From assembly GCA_029339505.1 (NCBI GenBank), contig JAQISU010000179.1:14408001-14472000 (forward strand): a stretch of 64,000 nucleotides of DNA, written 5' to 3'. Source of the stretch: Unio delphinus (lineage: Eukaryota; Mollusca; Bivalvia; Unionida; Unionidae). Under the pieces are notes generated by a model, which saw only the letters and a list, made by a program, of their open reading frames with translations, ran no database searches and was not told the DNA's origin. Position numbers and translations under genes: made by a program. This document shows, in pieces, positions 39,801-54,800 of the stretch. The stretch's first letter is position 1. Each line of letters opens with the position of its first letter.

Positions 39801-42800
39801 ATGGTTAAATAGTATGTTTTATAACTCTTATTCCTAATGATAAATTTTCACACAGTAACTAACACCATAATAACTACATTGGAACACAGTAATTACCACC
39901 ATACTAACAACATTTAAAACTAGTAATTACCATCATAATAACTACATTGGAACCCAGTAATTACCATCTTAATCCAGTAATTATGACAATAATTTCTACA
40001 TTAGAACTCAGTATGAACCATAATATTAAGTACATTTGAACCAATTGCCACAAAAATAACTATATTTGACCAAATAATTACCACAATAATATATGAACTC
40101 AGTAATTACAATAAATGCATTTCAACCAAATAATCTCCCCAGTAAAAAACAATATTTGAACCAAATAATTACTATATTAAGTACATCGAAACCCAGTAAT
40201 TTTCACAATAATAACTACATTTGAAAACAGTAAATATGACAATATTAACTAAATTTGAGCCCAGTAATTACCACATTAACTACATTTAAACTAAGCAATT
40301 ACAAAAATATTATCTGCATTTAAAAACTGTAAACATGACTATAATATCTAAATTTGAACCCATTCATTACCAGAATATTAACTAAATCTGAAATATTTCC
40401 TAAAGTTGAACCCAGCAATTTCCTTAATATTAACAACATTTGATCACAGTAATTACTACAATATTAACTACTTTTGAACACAGTAATTACTACAATATTA
40501 AGTACATATGAACACAGTAATTACTATAATATTAAGTACATTTGAACACAGTAATTACTTTAATATTAAGTAGGGCATAACCAACTTTTGATATGGAAAT
40601 CGGATTCCACCGGATAGTATGAACTTCCGATTAATCGGAGTCTGACAAGGCAGGAACGACCGATTCGGATAATAAAAATAATAAAGTTGAATTTCTATAG
40701 CACCGTGTCTAACACTGCGTGTCATTGGATAGTGTGTTAATAAAGTTAAATAAGAAGTCAGAAAAGTCCAATATGGTCAACACAACCACGCTGTGAGACA
40801 ATCTATTTAAACTGGTGGGTGAAAACCGGAAATGAAGTCGGATATGGTAAAGTACTAAGTAATATGCTAGACACGGCAAAACCAGGTACCAGAAACCCGG
40901 AAACGGAAGATGACATTTTTTAGAAGAAAAAAAAACGGATTTAGCATTTCCGATTAATTGAATCGTATCCAGAATCGGAAAAATTTCATGCCCAAAATCC
41001 GGAATCGGAAATTGGTAGAAAAATGCTAATCGGTTATGCCCTAATATTAAGTACATTTGAACACAGTAATATTAACTATATCATGAATACTATTATCAAT
41101 GACACAATACATAATAAAACTAAAAAAAATGTGTTCATACAACATAAATTTGTAAATCTAGTGATGGAAATCTAGATAACTTCTTTCTTTCTTATTTTTT
41201 GGTACTGTCTATATTACTTGTATATATTTCTAAGTTTGTTAATGCCCATTATGAAAACCATTGCGTACTTTCTGAGAATACAAGCCCTGTGGTAGAAGGC
41301 CTTCCAGTGGTTTGGATTCAGATGAATGGCTGCTGACAAATCACCAACTGCAAGACTCCACTGTCCCATGTTTGCATAAGCTCGGCCTCGAAGTACATGG
41401 GCCTCTGCATTCAGAGGATCAACTCTCAGCAAATCTGAGAAATCATTGATTGCATTGTTCCAGCTCCTATAATTAAGAAAAAAAATCATAATAAGGAATT
41501 ATTTCAATATTTCTAATAATAATAATCAAAACTAAAGACAACTTTGTATCTAGCACCATGCATATTATTTTCAATTTGGAATGTCATCCACTTAACGCCT
41601 CTGTAGGTACATATCTATGGCATATCTACAGGTGAACATAGTCAAGTATTCTTTTGCATGATATGAAAAAAAAATATAAGATGAGTAATGTGAAGAAGAC
41701 TGTTATGATGCTTGCCACAGTGGTCACAATGGATGTCATATGGGCAACCTTTTCATTTAGGACCAAGTAGACATCATTAGAAATCTTTCAGTGAAACGTA
41801 ATAAGACCATCCATTCAGGAGGCACAGCAATACAATGATTTCATGATGGCCAATGCAATGGTCATATGTCCAAGCAGCATCATTTTCACTTTGGTCCATC
41901 TAGACATCATAAGATGTCTTCTGGTGAATACCCCATATTGATATGACTTTCCATTCAACACAAGTGGCAACAACAAAATTTTCAAGATGGCTGTCATGGT
42001 AGCCATTTTGGACATAAGATTAGCATACTTGTATTTAGGACCAACTATATATTAGATATTGTAGACTTTCAGTGACCAAGCCATGTTAATATGACCATCC
42101 AATCAAGAGGCATAGAAATACAAAAATTTTTAAGATGAACACTGTGGCAGCAAAATTGTTGTCAGATCAGCACTTTTTCCGTACAGGATCAACTTGATAC
42201 CAAAAATAAGTCTTCTGATGAAAACATCTTGTTAATATGACTTCTGTTCAGGAGGACTTTTTTAACATGGCTGACATGGTGGCCATATTGGATGGCAGAT
42301 TTACACTTATTTTTATTTAGGACAAACTAGACATTGGTCTTTCAGTATAAATGTGATGTGTATTTGACAAAAAGGTAGCAGTAACCAGATTTTCAAGATA
42401 GCCACTGTCATCACCATAGTGGATGTCTGAAGACATCATAAGAGGTTTTATGTTAAAAACCCAATGCTGACATGACTGCTCAGGAGAAATTACATGATTT
42501 TCAAGATGGCAACCATACTGGACATCAGACTGGTATCATTTTCATTTAGGACCAAGTAGTCATCATAATAAGTCTATTCATGAAAACATAATGCTGAAAT
42601 GACCAACCAGGAGTAAGTAATGATAACAAGAATTGCCAGACAGCAAATGTGCTGGCCATACTCAATGTCTGAGTGGCAACATTTTTAATGGGACCAAATA
42701 AACCATTAGATAAATGTGTAGTTTAATGGCATTCCTGCAAGCAGGAGAAGTGATAACAAACTTAATGGTTGGACAGATTATAGACAAAAGACATCCGCAT

Positions 42801-45800
42801 AAACTCTTTTTGTCTTGGACCACGAGAAGCGATAAAGTTACAAAATGAACAAAAAAAAATTAACAGCAGAAAAGATCTTACCCAATCTCAAAATAATACA
42901 TTCCATGTTTGAGAATTGCATCAGTTCTAGTGGGCATGATCTTTGTGGCCTTCCCATAATCCTCCAATGCCAGAAGCATGTCACCTCGCTGTAGGTAAAA
43001 GAAGAATCAGTCAATACTTTCTATAAGGTACAGATAGAACAAATAAAATAAAATAAAATAAAATTGTATCTTCTAATAGTTTTGTTCAATACTGAATATG
43101 GAGGAGATTATTAAATTCTGTGAATTCATTTTTAATGGTATTATTCATTTTGAATTTGCTGAAAATAACATGCTGATTTGATTTTCAGACAGGCCAATAC
43201 TGATATAAGAATAGTACTTTTTTGTACAGCTGAGTATTTCTTTGTGAATTCAGTAACTGAAACATTTATTGCACATAAGGCTGCAACAAGCTGAAAAACC
43301 TGCCATGAGCACACCTAGCTGGGCAAGCTTATTCTTCTGCCTAAATATTTATATGTGAGCTTCTTTCAAGACAACATGTGTAACCATTAGGATTGCAATC
43401 AGATATTGTAATCTCTTGAAATTGATATCATGAAAAGCATGTATTTGTTTGCCAGGTCCAAGTGGTTGAGAATTGGATGTACAAAAAAGTTCACTTTGCA
43501 TCACTCAAAATTTAAAAAAAAATTATTGATATTTGTTTTATACAACATTTTGCAATTTACGACATTTTCTTCAATGGAATATTAAAGGAATTCTGATGAA
43601 AACTCTGTTTTATTGTTTAAACCATTGATGTCTTTCTATCCAAAGTGAGGTCATGCAAAAGTGTTTTCCAGTTATGCATGGGTCAAACAGATGCAAAACT
43701 ATTTAATCACTGCCTCACCTCACCCCATCCCATCCTACCACTAAATATACATAAATTTATTCAGTAAGTATTTAGTATTTTCATTATATTATCTTCAATA
43801 TAAAGTACTAAGATATGAAACTGGTGATGTGACTGATACCAATTTCAATCCCATACGACTTAACACTGGATCAGCTCATTAGTTAAGCAATGTTTTATAC
43901 TGACCAGACTTTTGTATACTTTCATGCCATTATCCAAAGTTGTTGTTGTTGTTGTTTTAGGGTTTAACGCCATTTTTCACACGATAGACTATACATGGTG
44001 GTCAGTATTATTGGTGGAGGAAGAACCCAGGAAACCCCCTGAAAAGATCCATCGACCCACGGGAAGCTACTAGCAAGCTTTCTCACATAACTACATTAGC
44101 CGAATCTTTAGACTCGAACCCAATGCATGCAGACAGAGGTGAGACAGCAGTTATCCGTAACGGAAAACGCTTTACACCACTCGGACACTCGGTGCCCCAC
44201 CATTATCCAAAGACCAATGATTCAAAATGCCCAAGAATTTTAGGAAACAGAGATCTCTCATTTGGATTGATAAGCTCTTAAAGTCCAATAATCCACCTCA
44301 AGATAGTAATTGCCAAAATATCAGAAATAAATTTTTGACAGAGAAAACGTTGTTATGATCCTTTCTCTTCGCCTCTGATCAGGACAGAACTGTAAGGCTC
44401 TAACTAAGCAAAGGAGTAAAACACTGAAATAGGAGGAATAACATCTATCAAGGGTAGCTGTGTATCTTGGCCTGAAACCTTCTCATTTATTCAATTTATC
44501 TTAACCCCAATAGGACTACAGTGGTCCCGTCATTAACGGTCCCCCTGACCAGTGGGCACCCACTCTTTATGGCCAGAATCCTTTGGCATAAACCAGTTTG
44601 TATTCAACAGTACCCCTCAAGAAAGACCACCCCTCTAATGCAACATGCAGCCAATATATTAGTGCACAAATGTAAAATTTACCTCTCACAAGCAGCCACA
44701 TTTTATTTTTAATATATGTCAAGAACCAATATTTAATTACGGTAAGGTAATCAGATTATCTTTGCTAATGTTGTTTTCCGGATGTCAGGTTTTCATTACT
44801 GAAAGAAGTGTTGGCTAAAGTACATATACCACTATGGTTATTATAATATCGCTAATGCCGACATTTGCAGGAAATGGGGGTTTAGCAATGTTTTGACAGA
44901 GCATTAGGCTTCACGCAGTGAATATTGTTTTAATGACAATTACGACTGGACATAATTGTCAAGATTATAACATGGTCAGACAGAAATGGAGTCTGCAATG
45001 GTTTGATAAAGCTTTGGGCTTCACACAGCAGATTTAGTTTTTAATTTTTTTAACTGATGTTACGACCGACATAATTGTCAAGATCATAACATGGTCAGAT
45101 AGGCTAAAACTAGATTTTATGTATTAACACATACACATAGAAACAATCAACTTTGAACAAAACAGGGTACCAGATAACAACTGAAAATCACATGACTACA
45201 TGTATCACTTCCATTATAACAAGGTTTTTTGTTTGCAATAGTTTCGTCCACAAAATTAAATTGTAGTACTGTAAAATAAGCAACACAGGAATAAGCATTA
45301 CAAAACTTTAACATGTCATCACATAAAGAAAGAAATAATAGTTTAGAAAAAAGTCAAAGTTATTCATCTTAACAACAATGGGGAAGAGTTCACTTGCCAA
45401 AAGATTTCATAAGAAACTTACATTTTTGTATAAGTTACTTTAAAATAAAAATATGCTTTAAGTTATATGTAGGTTTCATACTATATGCACATATACATAC
45501 ACATCTCACAAATATAGTTCCCCTCTTGAATGGCCACCCATCTAATAAGGCTACTTTCCCGGTGCAGAAGGGGTGGCCATATAAGAGGGGAACCACTATA
45601 TATGATTTTGTAGCACATGATCCTGAACGGCTAAATTGTTTGAGAAAAGAAATAAATATTGCATTCATCTTTTAAATTGTCTTTATTTATATTAGGTTTG
45701 CTATTCTGTCTGTTCCACATTTAATTTAAAAATACTGCTGATGGCAGAGTACCTGTATATCTCTATTTTTGTCCATGCAGCATGTACATCAAACTCACAT

Positions 45801-48800
45801 GCAACATAATTTAACATCATTTTTGGGCTCATAAGCACTGATTTCCATTAACACTTTCCCAGCTTTAATATTCTGATATACTTCATAACTTTCAATATCA
45901 CAGGCATCATCATTATCATCAGCCATATTTGCTGAACAAAATTATCTGAAGAAGAACCATGCTGGAAATCAGCCACTTGGAGTTTTCTGTTTAGCCTGTA
46001 TTTTAAACACACATTTGAGAAACTTCCTTGACACAAAGTTCAAACTAATACTGTTTGTTACAGAGACAAATGTGCCATTCAAGTTAAGATTAAGAACCCA
46101 GATGTGTAAACAGCTGCCTTCATGATAAAAGACAAATGTTGCGACAAGTGCTATGATACCTCTAATGAAATGACTTATCTCACAACAAACATTTTAAAGG
46201 TGAATGGTTAAATAAATAATTGTATTCAGCTGAAGTACATTTTAATATGTGCAACCTTGAACTAATTTGTTGGAGTTTTCGCACATCATAGTTCTCAAAG
46301 TAAGCAAATTCGTAGAAATTTTGTGTAATTCATGCAATCACATGCTCTGGCATCATCTCTTCATTTCATACATACGGACTTAACTGATCTATAAATGAGC
46401 ATGAAATACAAAATTGAATGCACGTCAGTGAATCATTAAGTATGGGTTATAAATACCAACTTTTACCAAATGGTTTTAGTACTTATCAAGATGCACAGTA
46501 TGTCATGCAAAACAAGTCTGTAATCATGAGCTCAAATCAAAAGCATAACTTAAACCAAAAATTGTAAAATGAGGTCACAGAGATCTTCTATTATACAGAT
46601 GTGGTACTAACAGACATGCACACAATCATCAAGTTTAAATAGTTCTGGCATAAACATTGCTTGAGAAAATAAACTTTAAAAAAAAAAACATGAAACCAAA
46701 GTTACTGAAGCATAAAAGATGGGTCACAGTGACCAACATAAATAATCAGTGTATAGTACTCCTCAAAATAAATCTCAAAACCAAGTTTCATAAATCCAAG
46801 TTTAACAGTATGTATACAGTATGCAAAAAGCCCCGTTTGAGGATGAGGTAAATGTAGAATCTGAACGAAGAATAAGCAATGATTATCACCCTTTCATAGG
46901 GGTAGGTGCTATGAAATGTACACCAAGCTGTTGCCTAGGAGATGCAATGTGGTTATACATATATTCATGCTTTTATAAGAACTGACACTAACAATGACAC
47001 CTAAACTAGGCATAGTACAACAGCTCTCCTCATTGAAAAACAAATTTAATATGTAACCTCCATAACTCAAGGACTGTTAATCCCATGTATTGCTGATTAA
47101 CGGATGAATAAAGTCCCATACCTTCTCGTACATTTCTGCTCGTTGGAAGTATGCCTCATGATCTTTAGGGTTTAACTTAATGGCTTGCGTGTAATTCACA
47201 ATAGCCATTGTAATATCGCCCTGTCTCCTGTAGATCTCAGCCCTGCAGAGAAAGATCAGTTTCTTTAGAATTTTGTCATAAACACAAGCAAAACAAAATT
47301 ACAACCTAACACATAAGAATGTATCATTTTATTAAATTAAGCAAAATGACAATACAATGCAATTGTGATAAATTGCTTTGGATGATGCACTATCAGTATA
47401 CAAGGTCTGAATCAACTGATATTCCTCTATGCAGTGTTATAAAAACATTTTCCAAAACATCTGAAACTTATGGACTTCCTTGGTGACATTAAAAGCATTA
47501 ATTATAAAGACATCTTTTGCTGATGACCTTTATTGAAATTCAAAATTAAACATCCAAATGTGACTCTCTCCTTTTGGAAAATGCCTGTACAGAGGGACCC
47601 CGCTATAACCTGCCCCGCTATAACCCGAATTCGGATATAACCCAGTCGTGGCATGGCTCCCGAAATTTCGGGTAATTTATTACAGGTATTTTACTCAAAG
47701 ACCCCCCCCCCCACAAAAAAAATTTAAGTATGAAAAAAAAAAAAAAAGTTAAGAGTTTAATTATCATTCTCATATTCGTCTGAACAGTGCGAAAAAGAAC
47801 GTGTAGAAAATGTATTATCAAATTTCTTCTAGTTTTGTGCCAAAATAAACGTCGGAAATACGAACTAATTGCTCGGCCTACTGAGAACTTTGATCTTTGT
47901 TTATTGTTGAAAAATTACAGCTCATAAGTGTCAATATTATAATTACTGATTCCTGAGTAATGAAGCCATCGTGTCTACTTTGTGTTTGTCTTAAATGCAT
48001 TCCGAATACAATCGTTGCTCAAATAATCTCCGATATATGTTCTCTTAATTTCATACACAACTAAACAACAGCCAATGTGGCGGATTGATAAAAGATTCTC
48101 ACCAGAATGTATAAATCAATTAATTTAAGTACATTGTTTATCATCAAAGTGAACTGCCGAGCTAAACAGTGACATAATTCATTCGTTAAAATACAGCCAG
48201 TTCTGCCTGCTGTATTTATTAGAGTACATCAAAAGAACATGACACAATAACTGGGCGGCAAGTTCAAAGGACTTTGACTAGCAGCTTGGGTGGGAAAATG
48301 TGCTGAAATTTACAATGACTGAATTCAGAGACAGAGAGATCCTGAGATGTACATGTAGTTATTATAAGAATACACTTTAGCTTCCATTATTTAATCTATG
48401 GACATGTACTATTTTATCATTCATTACGTACACCCGTTACGTAATTTTTGTTTTTTTTCTTTTCATTGAATTCAGTCACATAATGATCTGTGACAAAATT
48501 ATTGAATATTTTACATCCGTGTGTGGATATTTTCGATGGAAATATTTGAAATTATGGATTCAATGTATGTTACAAGATTCGCTGGTGAGTACACGGTGTT
48601 GATACTCTTTTCATGCAATAGATTATACATGTATACATAAATTAGACACGTGTATGTACCAATGCATGGTTCTCTGAATAAAGTAATATATTATATCTGC
48701 AATTTCTGTTACCACAGCAAATGTTTTTCTCATTTAATATATACTGATCAAAAATGGTAATTGTGCCATGCATTTTTGCACCCGTTTTTATGTAACTCCC

Positions 48801-51800
48801 CCCCCCCCAATAAAATCCAAAAATGTGTTGGTATTGTACATGGTTGCTTATAACACGGTTTGGTTCATAGCCCGGTCGGATTCTATGGCTCCCAACTACC
48901 GTGTTAAAGCGGGGTCTCACTGTACAAGGTAGTTAATCGATATTCTTCTTTAAAAAAAAACTATCCATGTTTCAATGCATGCAAATAAAAACAAACAATT
49001 TTCCAAAATGATACTTCTCAATTGTTTAGATCAGGGTCTCAAACACTTGGCCCATAGGCCTCATGCGGCCCACCAAGCCATATCCTGTGGCCGATAAAAT
49101 TATTTGTGTCACAGGGTGTCATGAGAGATAACAAAGGTGGTGCAGCCCTTGGGCCATCAAAAATGCCCTCATGTGGCCCTGAGGTTGGTTTAAATTTGAG
49201 ACCCCTGATGTAGATGAAGGTATTAATTGTGTGCCCAATAACTTGTTTTGAAACATCAGCATATGGAAATATTTCATGGTATTTTGTCTTTTCATGTGAC
49301 TACTTTCAATATAGTATTTCTAGTATAAAAAAAAAAGAGTTCCTGTAATCACATGACTGCAAGCTTGTATTATGTGTGGTAAGCATGATCCTTTAACAGT
49401 TTATTCAACAGATAATAACCTAAATTTAATCATGGATCTATGCAAGGTGTGATCAGTAATAATCTGGAAGGATTTAAGCCATTAATGGATTATGGTTGGA
49501 TTACTAACAATGTCAAGCTGAATAAAACTATAAACATTACTTGGATTCTTATGACAGAGTCATTTGGCTTCAGTGTTCAAAGTATATTCAAAGTTCAAAT
49601 GGTATTGAAAAGGTCAGTTAGACTTGAGTATTTAAAATTTGTTGAGATATCAAAGCGTGCATTATCTCCCAATGCTAAAATACCAAAATCAAAACAACCA
49701 AATAATCACAAGATTCAGCAATGAGGGAAACAGGAATTTCAGTGGATGGAATCATGTTCAAATGGATTTGAATATGCATTCTGCCATTCATGTAAAGTCG
49801 AACGTAAAAAATGAAATTTCCAAATTCGAATCAGATAGTACCAATCCTGAGCCAAATTCTGTAATGAAGGGAAACAGAAATTTCAGTGGATGGAATCAGT
49901 TTAAACAGATTTGAATATGCATTCTGCCATTCGTGTGAAGTCGAGTGTAAAAACGAACTTTCCAAATTCAACCCAGAGGGAACCAATCTTGAAAAGTTCT
50001 AGCAGGCATTCAGAAACCTGAATCAAACCACAGGCATTCAGCAACCTGAATCAAACCAAAGGCAGTTCCAGCAGGCATTCAGTAACTTGAACCTAACCAC
50101 AGACAGGAAACAATTTAAAGCAGAGCTGTACTACCACTGCCAGGACATTTCCTATGCTAAAGAAAATTCAGGCAGAATCATTTCCTAAGTGTTGAGACCA
50201 ACAATGATGAGGACTGTCACAAATATAATGCAGACAATGCTCTACTAAGAAAGGTGAAAACTATTTGTGTTACATATAAAGAGAGTTGAAGTAAACACTG
50301 GGGACCAAATTTTGTGAACCTCCACATCAGTCCTGTGCTTGTCACTAGTATGGCAATCTCAACAAAGCTCACAGTAAGAAAATTTAGTGCACTCTATTAA
50401 AGTTCAATTAGCAGTAATTTAACTCAGTTTCAGAAACTGAATCCTGATAGATTCATTTTTCCCCAGTGGTCAAGTGATCTAAGGCACGTACCTTTACGGA
50501 TCACTGGCATCCCAGCTGTTGCGTCTAAGGCTAGGCCAATGTATATGAGAAAGCTTGCCAATAACAACCCATGGGTCGGTGTTTTATTTCTAGGGTTTTC
50601 CCAGGCTCTTCCTCCACTAAATATGCTCACTCCCTAGTATAGATATAGAAGAAGTTTAATACCTAGTATGGCCTATCAAAAGCTAAACGATATCGTTAGT
50701 CCCATACCAAAGTTGGCAAGAAAGCCTAACTGATCAAACAGAAAATAAAGTAAACCTTATTCATATTAATAAAGTGAAGAAACACAAATCTTTAAAGGAA
50801 AGTGATACTAACAAAAACTGAAATCAAAAAGAGAACAGTTATTATTTCAGTTTTCAGTAAAAAAATATGACAATATTAAAGTTTGCATTATTGACTTGGA
50901 ATATAATGATGCATCCACAAATTTCATTTGAATAAAAAAAGATGTACTTACATAGATCTGTAAGCTCCAGAATGCTGCTTGCTGTGCTTTAAGATGTACG
51001 TCAGATCTTCCAATGCCTGGGCTTTCTTATCCTGTAACACGAACAGCAAGTGACGATGCCAGTAAGCATCTATCAGCATTGGTTCCAACTCTATTGCTCT
51101 GCAATGTACAAAAAAAAAATATACACTGACACATGGAATACAGCATATTGTCATTACTCTGACTTCAATTTGTCTCGCTGATACATTTTTACCATACCAC
51201 AGTGGGAATGCTTTATTGTAAACTTTCCACTTATTCAAAAAATTTAATATGGACAGCATGGAACAGATTTTAATGGTGGATTAATATTCATGCTGTTTCC
51301 TTAGGTCTATTCGAAACTATACAAAGATTTCATGGAGTCCTACCTAAGAATATCATTGAAATGACATAACTTTATGTAAATGTTCATGAAATTTGAAAAT
51401 CTTAACAATACTGGGTAAAAATTTTAAGCTTACAAAATACAATATGACTATTATCTGCAAACGTTGTTGAGGATGTATGAGTAAAAATATTAACAAAGAA
51501 TCATAACACCTTTCACACTAATGTCAGTACCGATACCTGATAAGTTATAATTTTATCCTAACACTCACAGGATTAACAGAAATAAGTTTGGTTTTGCAGC
51601 CAAACATGAAGGTTATTTAGTCAAGGCAATGGAATAAACTGGAGATGCCAAAATAGTACCTAGTTGAGTTTCCAAACTCGGTATACATGGACTGAACTTG
51701 ACAGCATTTTCTGTTTAAAACCTTTAACAAAAGTACTCATTTCCCCAAGTGACAATTATCCCTATCTTACAGCTAAAATTTTGGAATATTTCCCCAAAAA

Positions 51801-54800
51801 TGGAGTTTTCAGAAAAATGAACTCTTAACACAGAAGGTCTCCCTTTGGAACAGACCCCTGACCGGCAGCCACTTGCTTTATATGGGCAGAAACCATTGGC
51901 ACTGAAGAGTTTGTATACAAAAGTACCCCTCTAGGATGGCCACCCTTCTAACATGGCCTGAGATCAGCATAACAATGGAAAAATGCCAAGTTTAAGTCCC
52001 ATGAGAATACACATATTGGGGTTTACTGATGGAAATCTCATATTTGTTGACTTCTAAATTCAAACATTGACATTTTCTCCAACATTCTGATAGACTGCAT
52101 AACTCAAAATCATACAAAAAGGTTAGTACTCCATTTATCTTTATTACTGTGTGCTCCATTGATGTCAGTTTGATATTTATTATCAATTACCAATAATTAT
52201 AAGATCACAGAATGTAATAGCTTGTAAATACTGTATCGTTAAGTTAGCATGACATCTAGTTGTCATAAAGTACAAAATGGTAATTTAGCCATTGTGACTT
52301 TTCTCTCATTGATTAAAAAGTGTATTGGAAAGGGAACCCAAGTATAACCAATCAATCTTGTCACAAACTAATTTCCTTAACAAGCAATAAGCATGACTTG
52401 CTAAAAAAATTAGTTTCACATTGGTATAGTTGGCAATGAAGGACATTGTTGCAAAAAAGAAAAAATGTCTAGGATTCTCAGCTTAGAATGAAAGCAATTA
52501 AATTAAAATAGCGAGAGGCAGATGATTATAACTGAGAAACTTGACATCACATGGATTCAAATTTACAATCTTCAGCAGTGGGGAAAATAATACTTGCATC
52601 ATGAAAGGCCACCCCTCTTATAAGACCACCCCTCTTATAACACCACTTTATTGCCGCAGAAGAGGCAGTCTTACAAGAAGGCAACAACACTTAAATTCAT
52701 GGATTTATAAGGGACTCTGCTGTTTTCAAAGAAAGATCATTGTTCATTAGGTCATTCAATTTCTGGTTTTGCAGTAACACAGAAAGCCACCAAAATTGAT
52801 AAATCCCCATAAGCTTGTACTTCATAAGGAAAAATGAAATCACAATATATGCAAATGTCTAGTTATTTACTTGTTCAAATCTTTCTCTGCTTTCTTGATA
52901 TAACCAAGCTGCAAATATAAATAAAAAGTCATCTGAATAAGATATCAAGCATCTCTCTTATCTCAAACATCTCTCTTATCTCAAAAATCTCTCTAATCTC
53001 AAACATCTCTCTGATCTCAAACATCTCTTATCTCAAACATCTCTCTGATTTCAAACATCTCTCTTATCTCAAACATCTCTCTTATCACAAACATCTCTCT
53101 GATCTCAAACATCTCTCTGATCTCAAACATCTCTTATCTCAAACATCTCTCTGATTTCAAACATTTCTCTTATTTCAAACATCTCTCTTATCACAAACAT
53201 CTCTGATCTCAAACATCTCTGATCTCAAACATCTCTTATCTCAAACATCTCTGATCTCAAACAATCTCTTATCACAAACATCTCTCTGATATCAAACATA
53301 TCTCTTATCACAAACATCTCTCTGATTTCAAACATCTCTCTTATCACAAACATCTCTGATCTCAAACATCTCTCTGATCTCAAACATCTCTTATCTCAAA
53401 CATCTCTTTGATTTCAAACATCTCTCTTATTTCAAACATCTCTCTTATCACAAACATCTCTGATCTCAAATATCTCTTATCTCAAACATCTCTTATCTCA
53501 AACATCTCTCTTATCACAAACATCTCTCTGATCTCAAACATATCTCTTATCACAAACATCTCTCTGATCTCAAACAACTCTCTTATCACAAACATCTCTC
53601 TGATCTCAAACATATCTCTTGTCACAAACATCTCTCTGATCTCAAACAACTCTCTTATCACAAACATCTCTCTTATCTCAAACATCTCTCTGAATGTGTT
53701 GAAAGTCCATTATGCATGCTGTATTTATTCTGTTATAAACCAATGTTCAATGAAAAGCCTCCCCAAAAGTAAACCAATTTAACAAATATTTACTATAGAC
53801 ATCGTCTGATAATTGATAGTAAGTCCATGTGAACTCAACTCATTGTAACTCAATTCTGTCTGGTTCATCACAATATTTACTCCAGAAACTTCAAAAAGTT
53901 CAAAACACAGCTGCAGGGATCATCTTTAGAGTACCTCGATCAGAGCACACCTCACCACTGCTCTGTACCCTACACTGGCTATCAATTCGATACAGAATCA
54001 AACACAAAATTTGTTCTCTGTGCTATATTTCAATGACAGACTCCAGTCCAACATACCTATCCAGCCTCACCCATGTGTATACACCAGCTAGATCCTTATG
54101 CTCTTCTTCTGATAATTGTATACTCATTGTTCCCAAGGTGAAAACAAAGTCATATGGACAACATTTGTTTGCATACCAGGGCCTGGCAACGTGGAACGAA
54201 TTGCCCATTGAAATTAGACACAAAAACACAGTGGTCCCTTTTAAGAGTGCTCTCAAGACTCACCTGTTTCGACTTCAGGGACAAACTTAGCGACCTAATC
54301 ATGTTTTTGTATCTTATATATTTTCAGCATGTTTTTTTATGTTTTCCAATTTCATTGTTTTTGTCATTTGTTGTTCTGTAGTGTAGTCATATCATTATTG
54401 ATGGTGTAAAGCGCTTAGAGCTTTTAAAGATTAGGCGCTATACACAGTCCTCATTTTTATATTATTATTATTAAGTCCAAGCCAGAACTTTTAGACACAT
54501 TTACCCCCTTCCCATTTAATCATGGAATAAATACTCTAAATCAGAGCTATTAAATAATGGCAATAAAAAAATGTTTAAAAATTATTCATTGCTGTTTGTC
54601 TGAACAAAAGACTTTGGTTGATTAAAACTAATGCAATGAAATTTGAGAATAAAAATCATTTCAATTAATAAAACATTCATCTGCAAAAGTCAAGTGAGCT
54701 GTATCAGCAACTGATAAATATTAGCAGTGCGTACCACTTCTAGAAAAAATATTTCATATCTCTTTCACACTTTTACTTTCTTGGAAGAAAAAGGAACTGT

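Noticed and set aside
49440..49914. Overlapping 91-94-codon ORFs
   Set aside because: They overlap a ~140-bp duplication and show no domain; probably chance open frames.
53829..54290. Intact 153-codon plus-strand ORF as a host gene
   Set aside because: Its motifs are those of a CR1/L2 reverse-transcriptase C-terminus and it ends in a LINE 3' UTR with an ATT tail.
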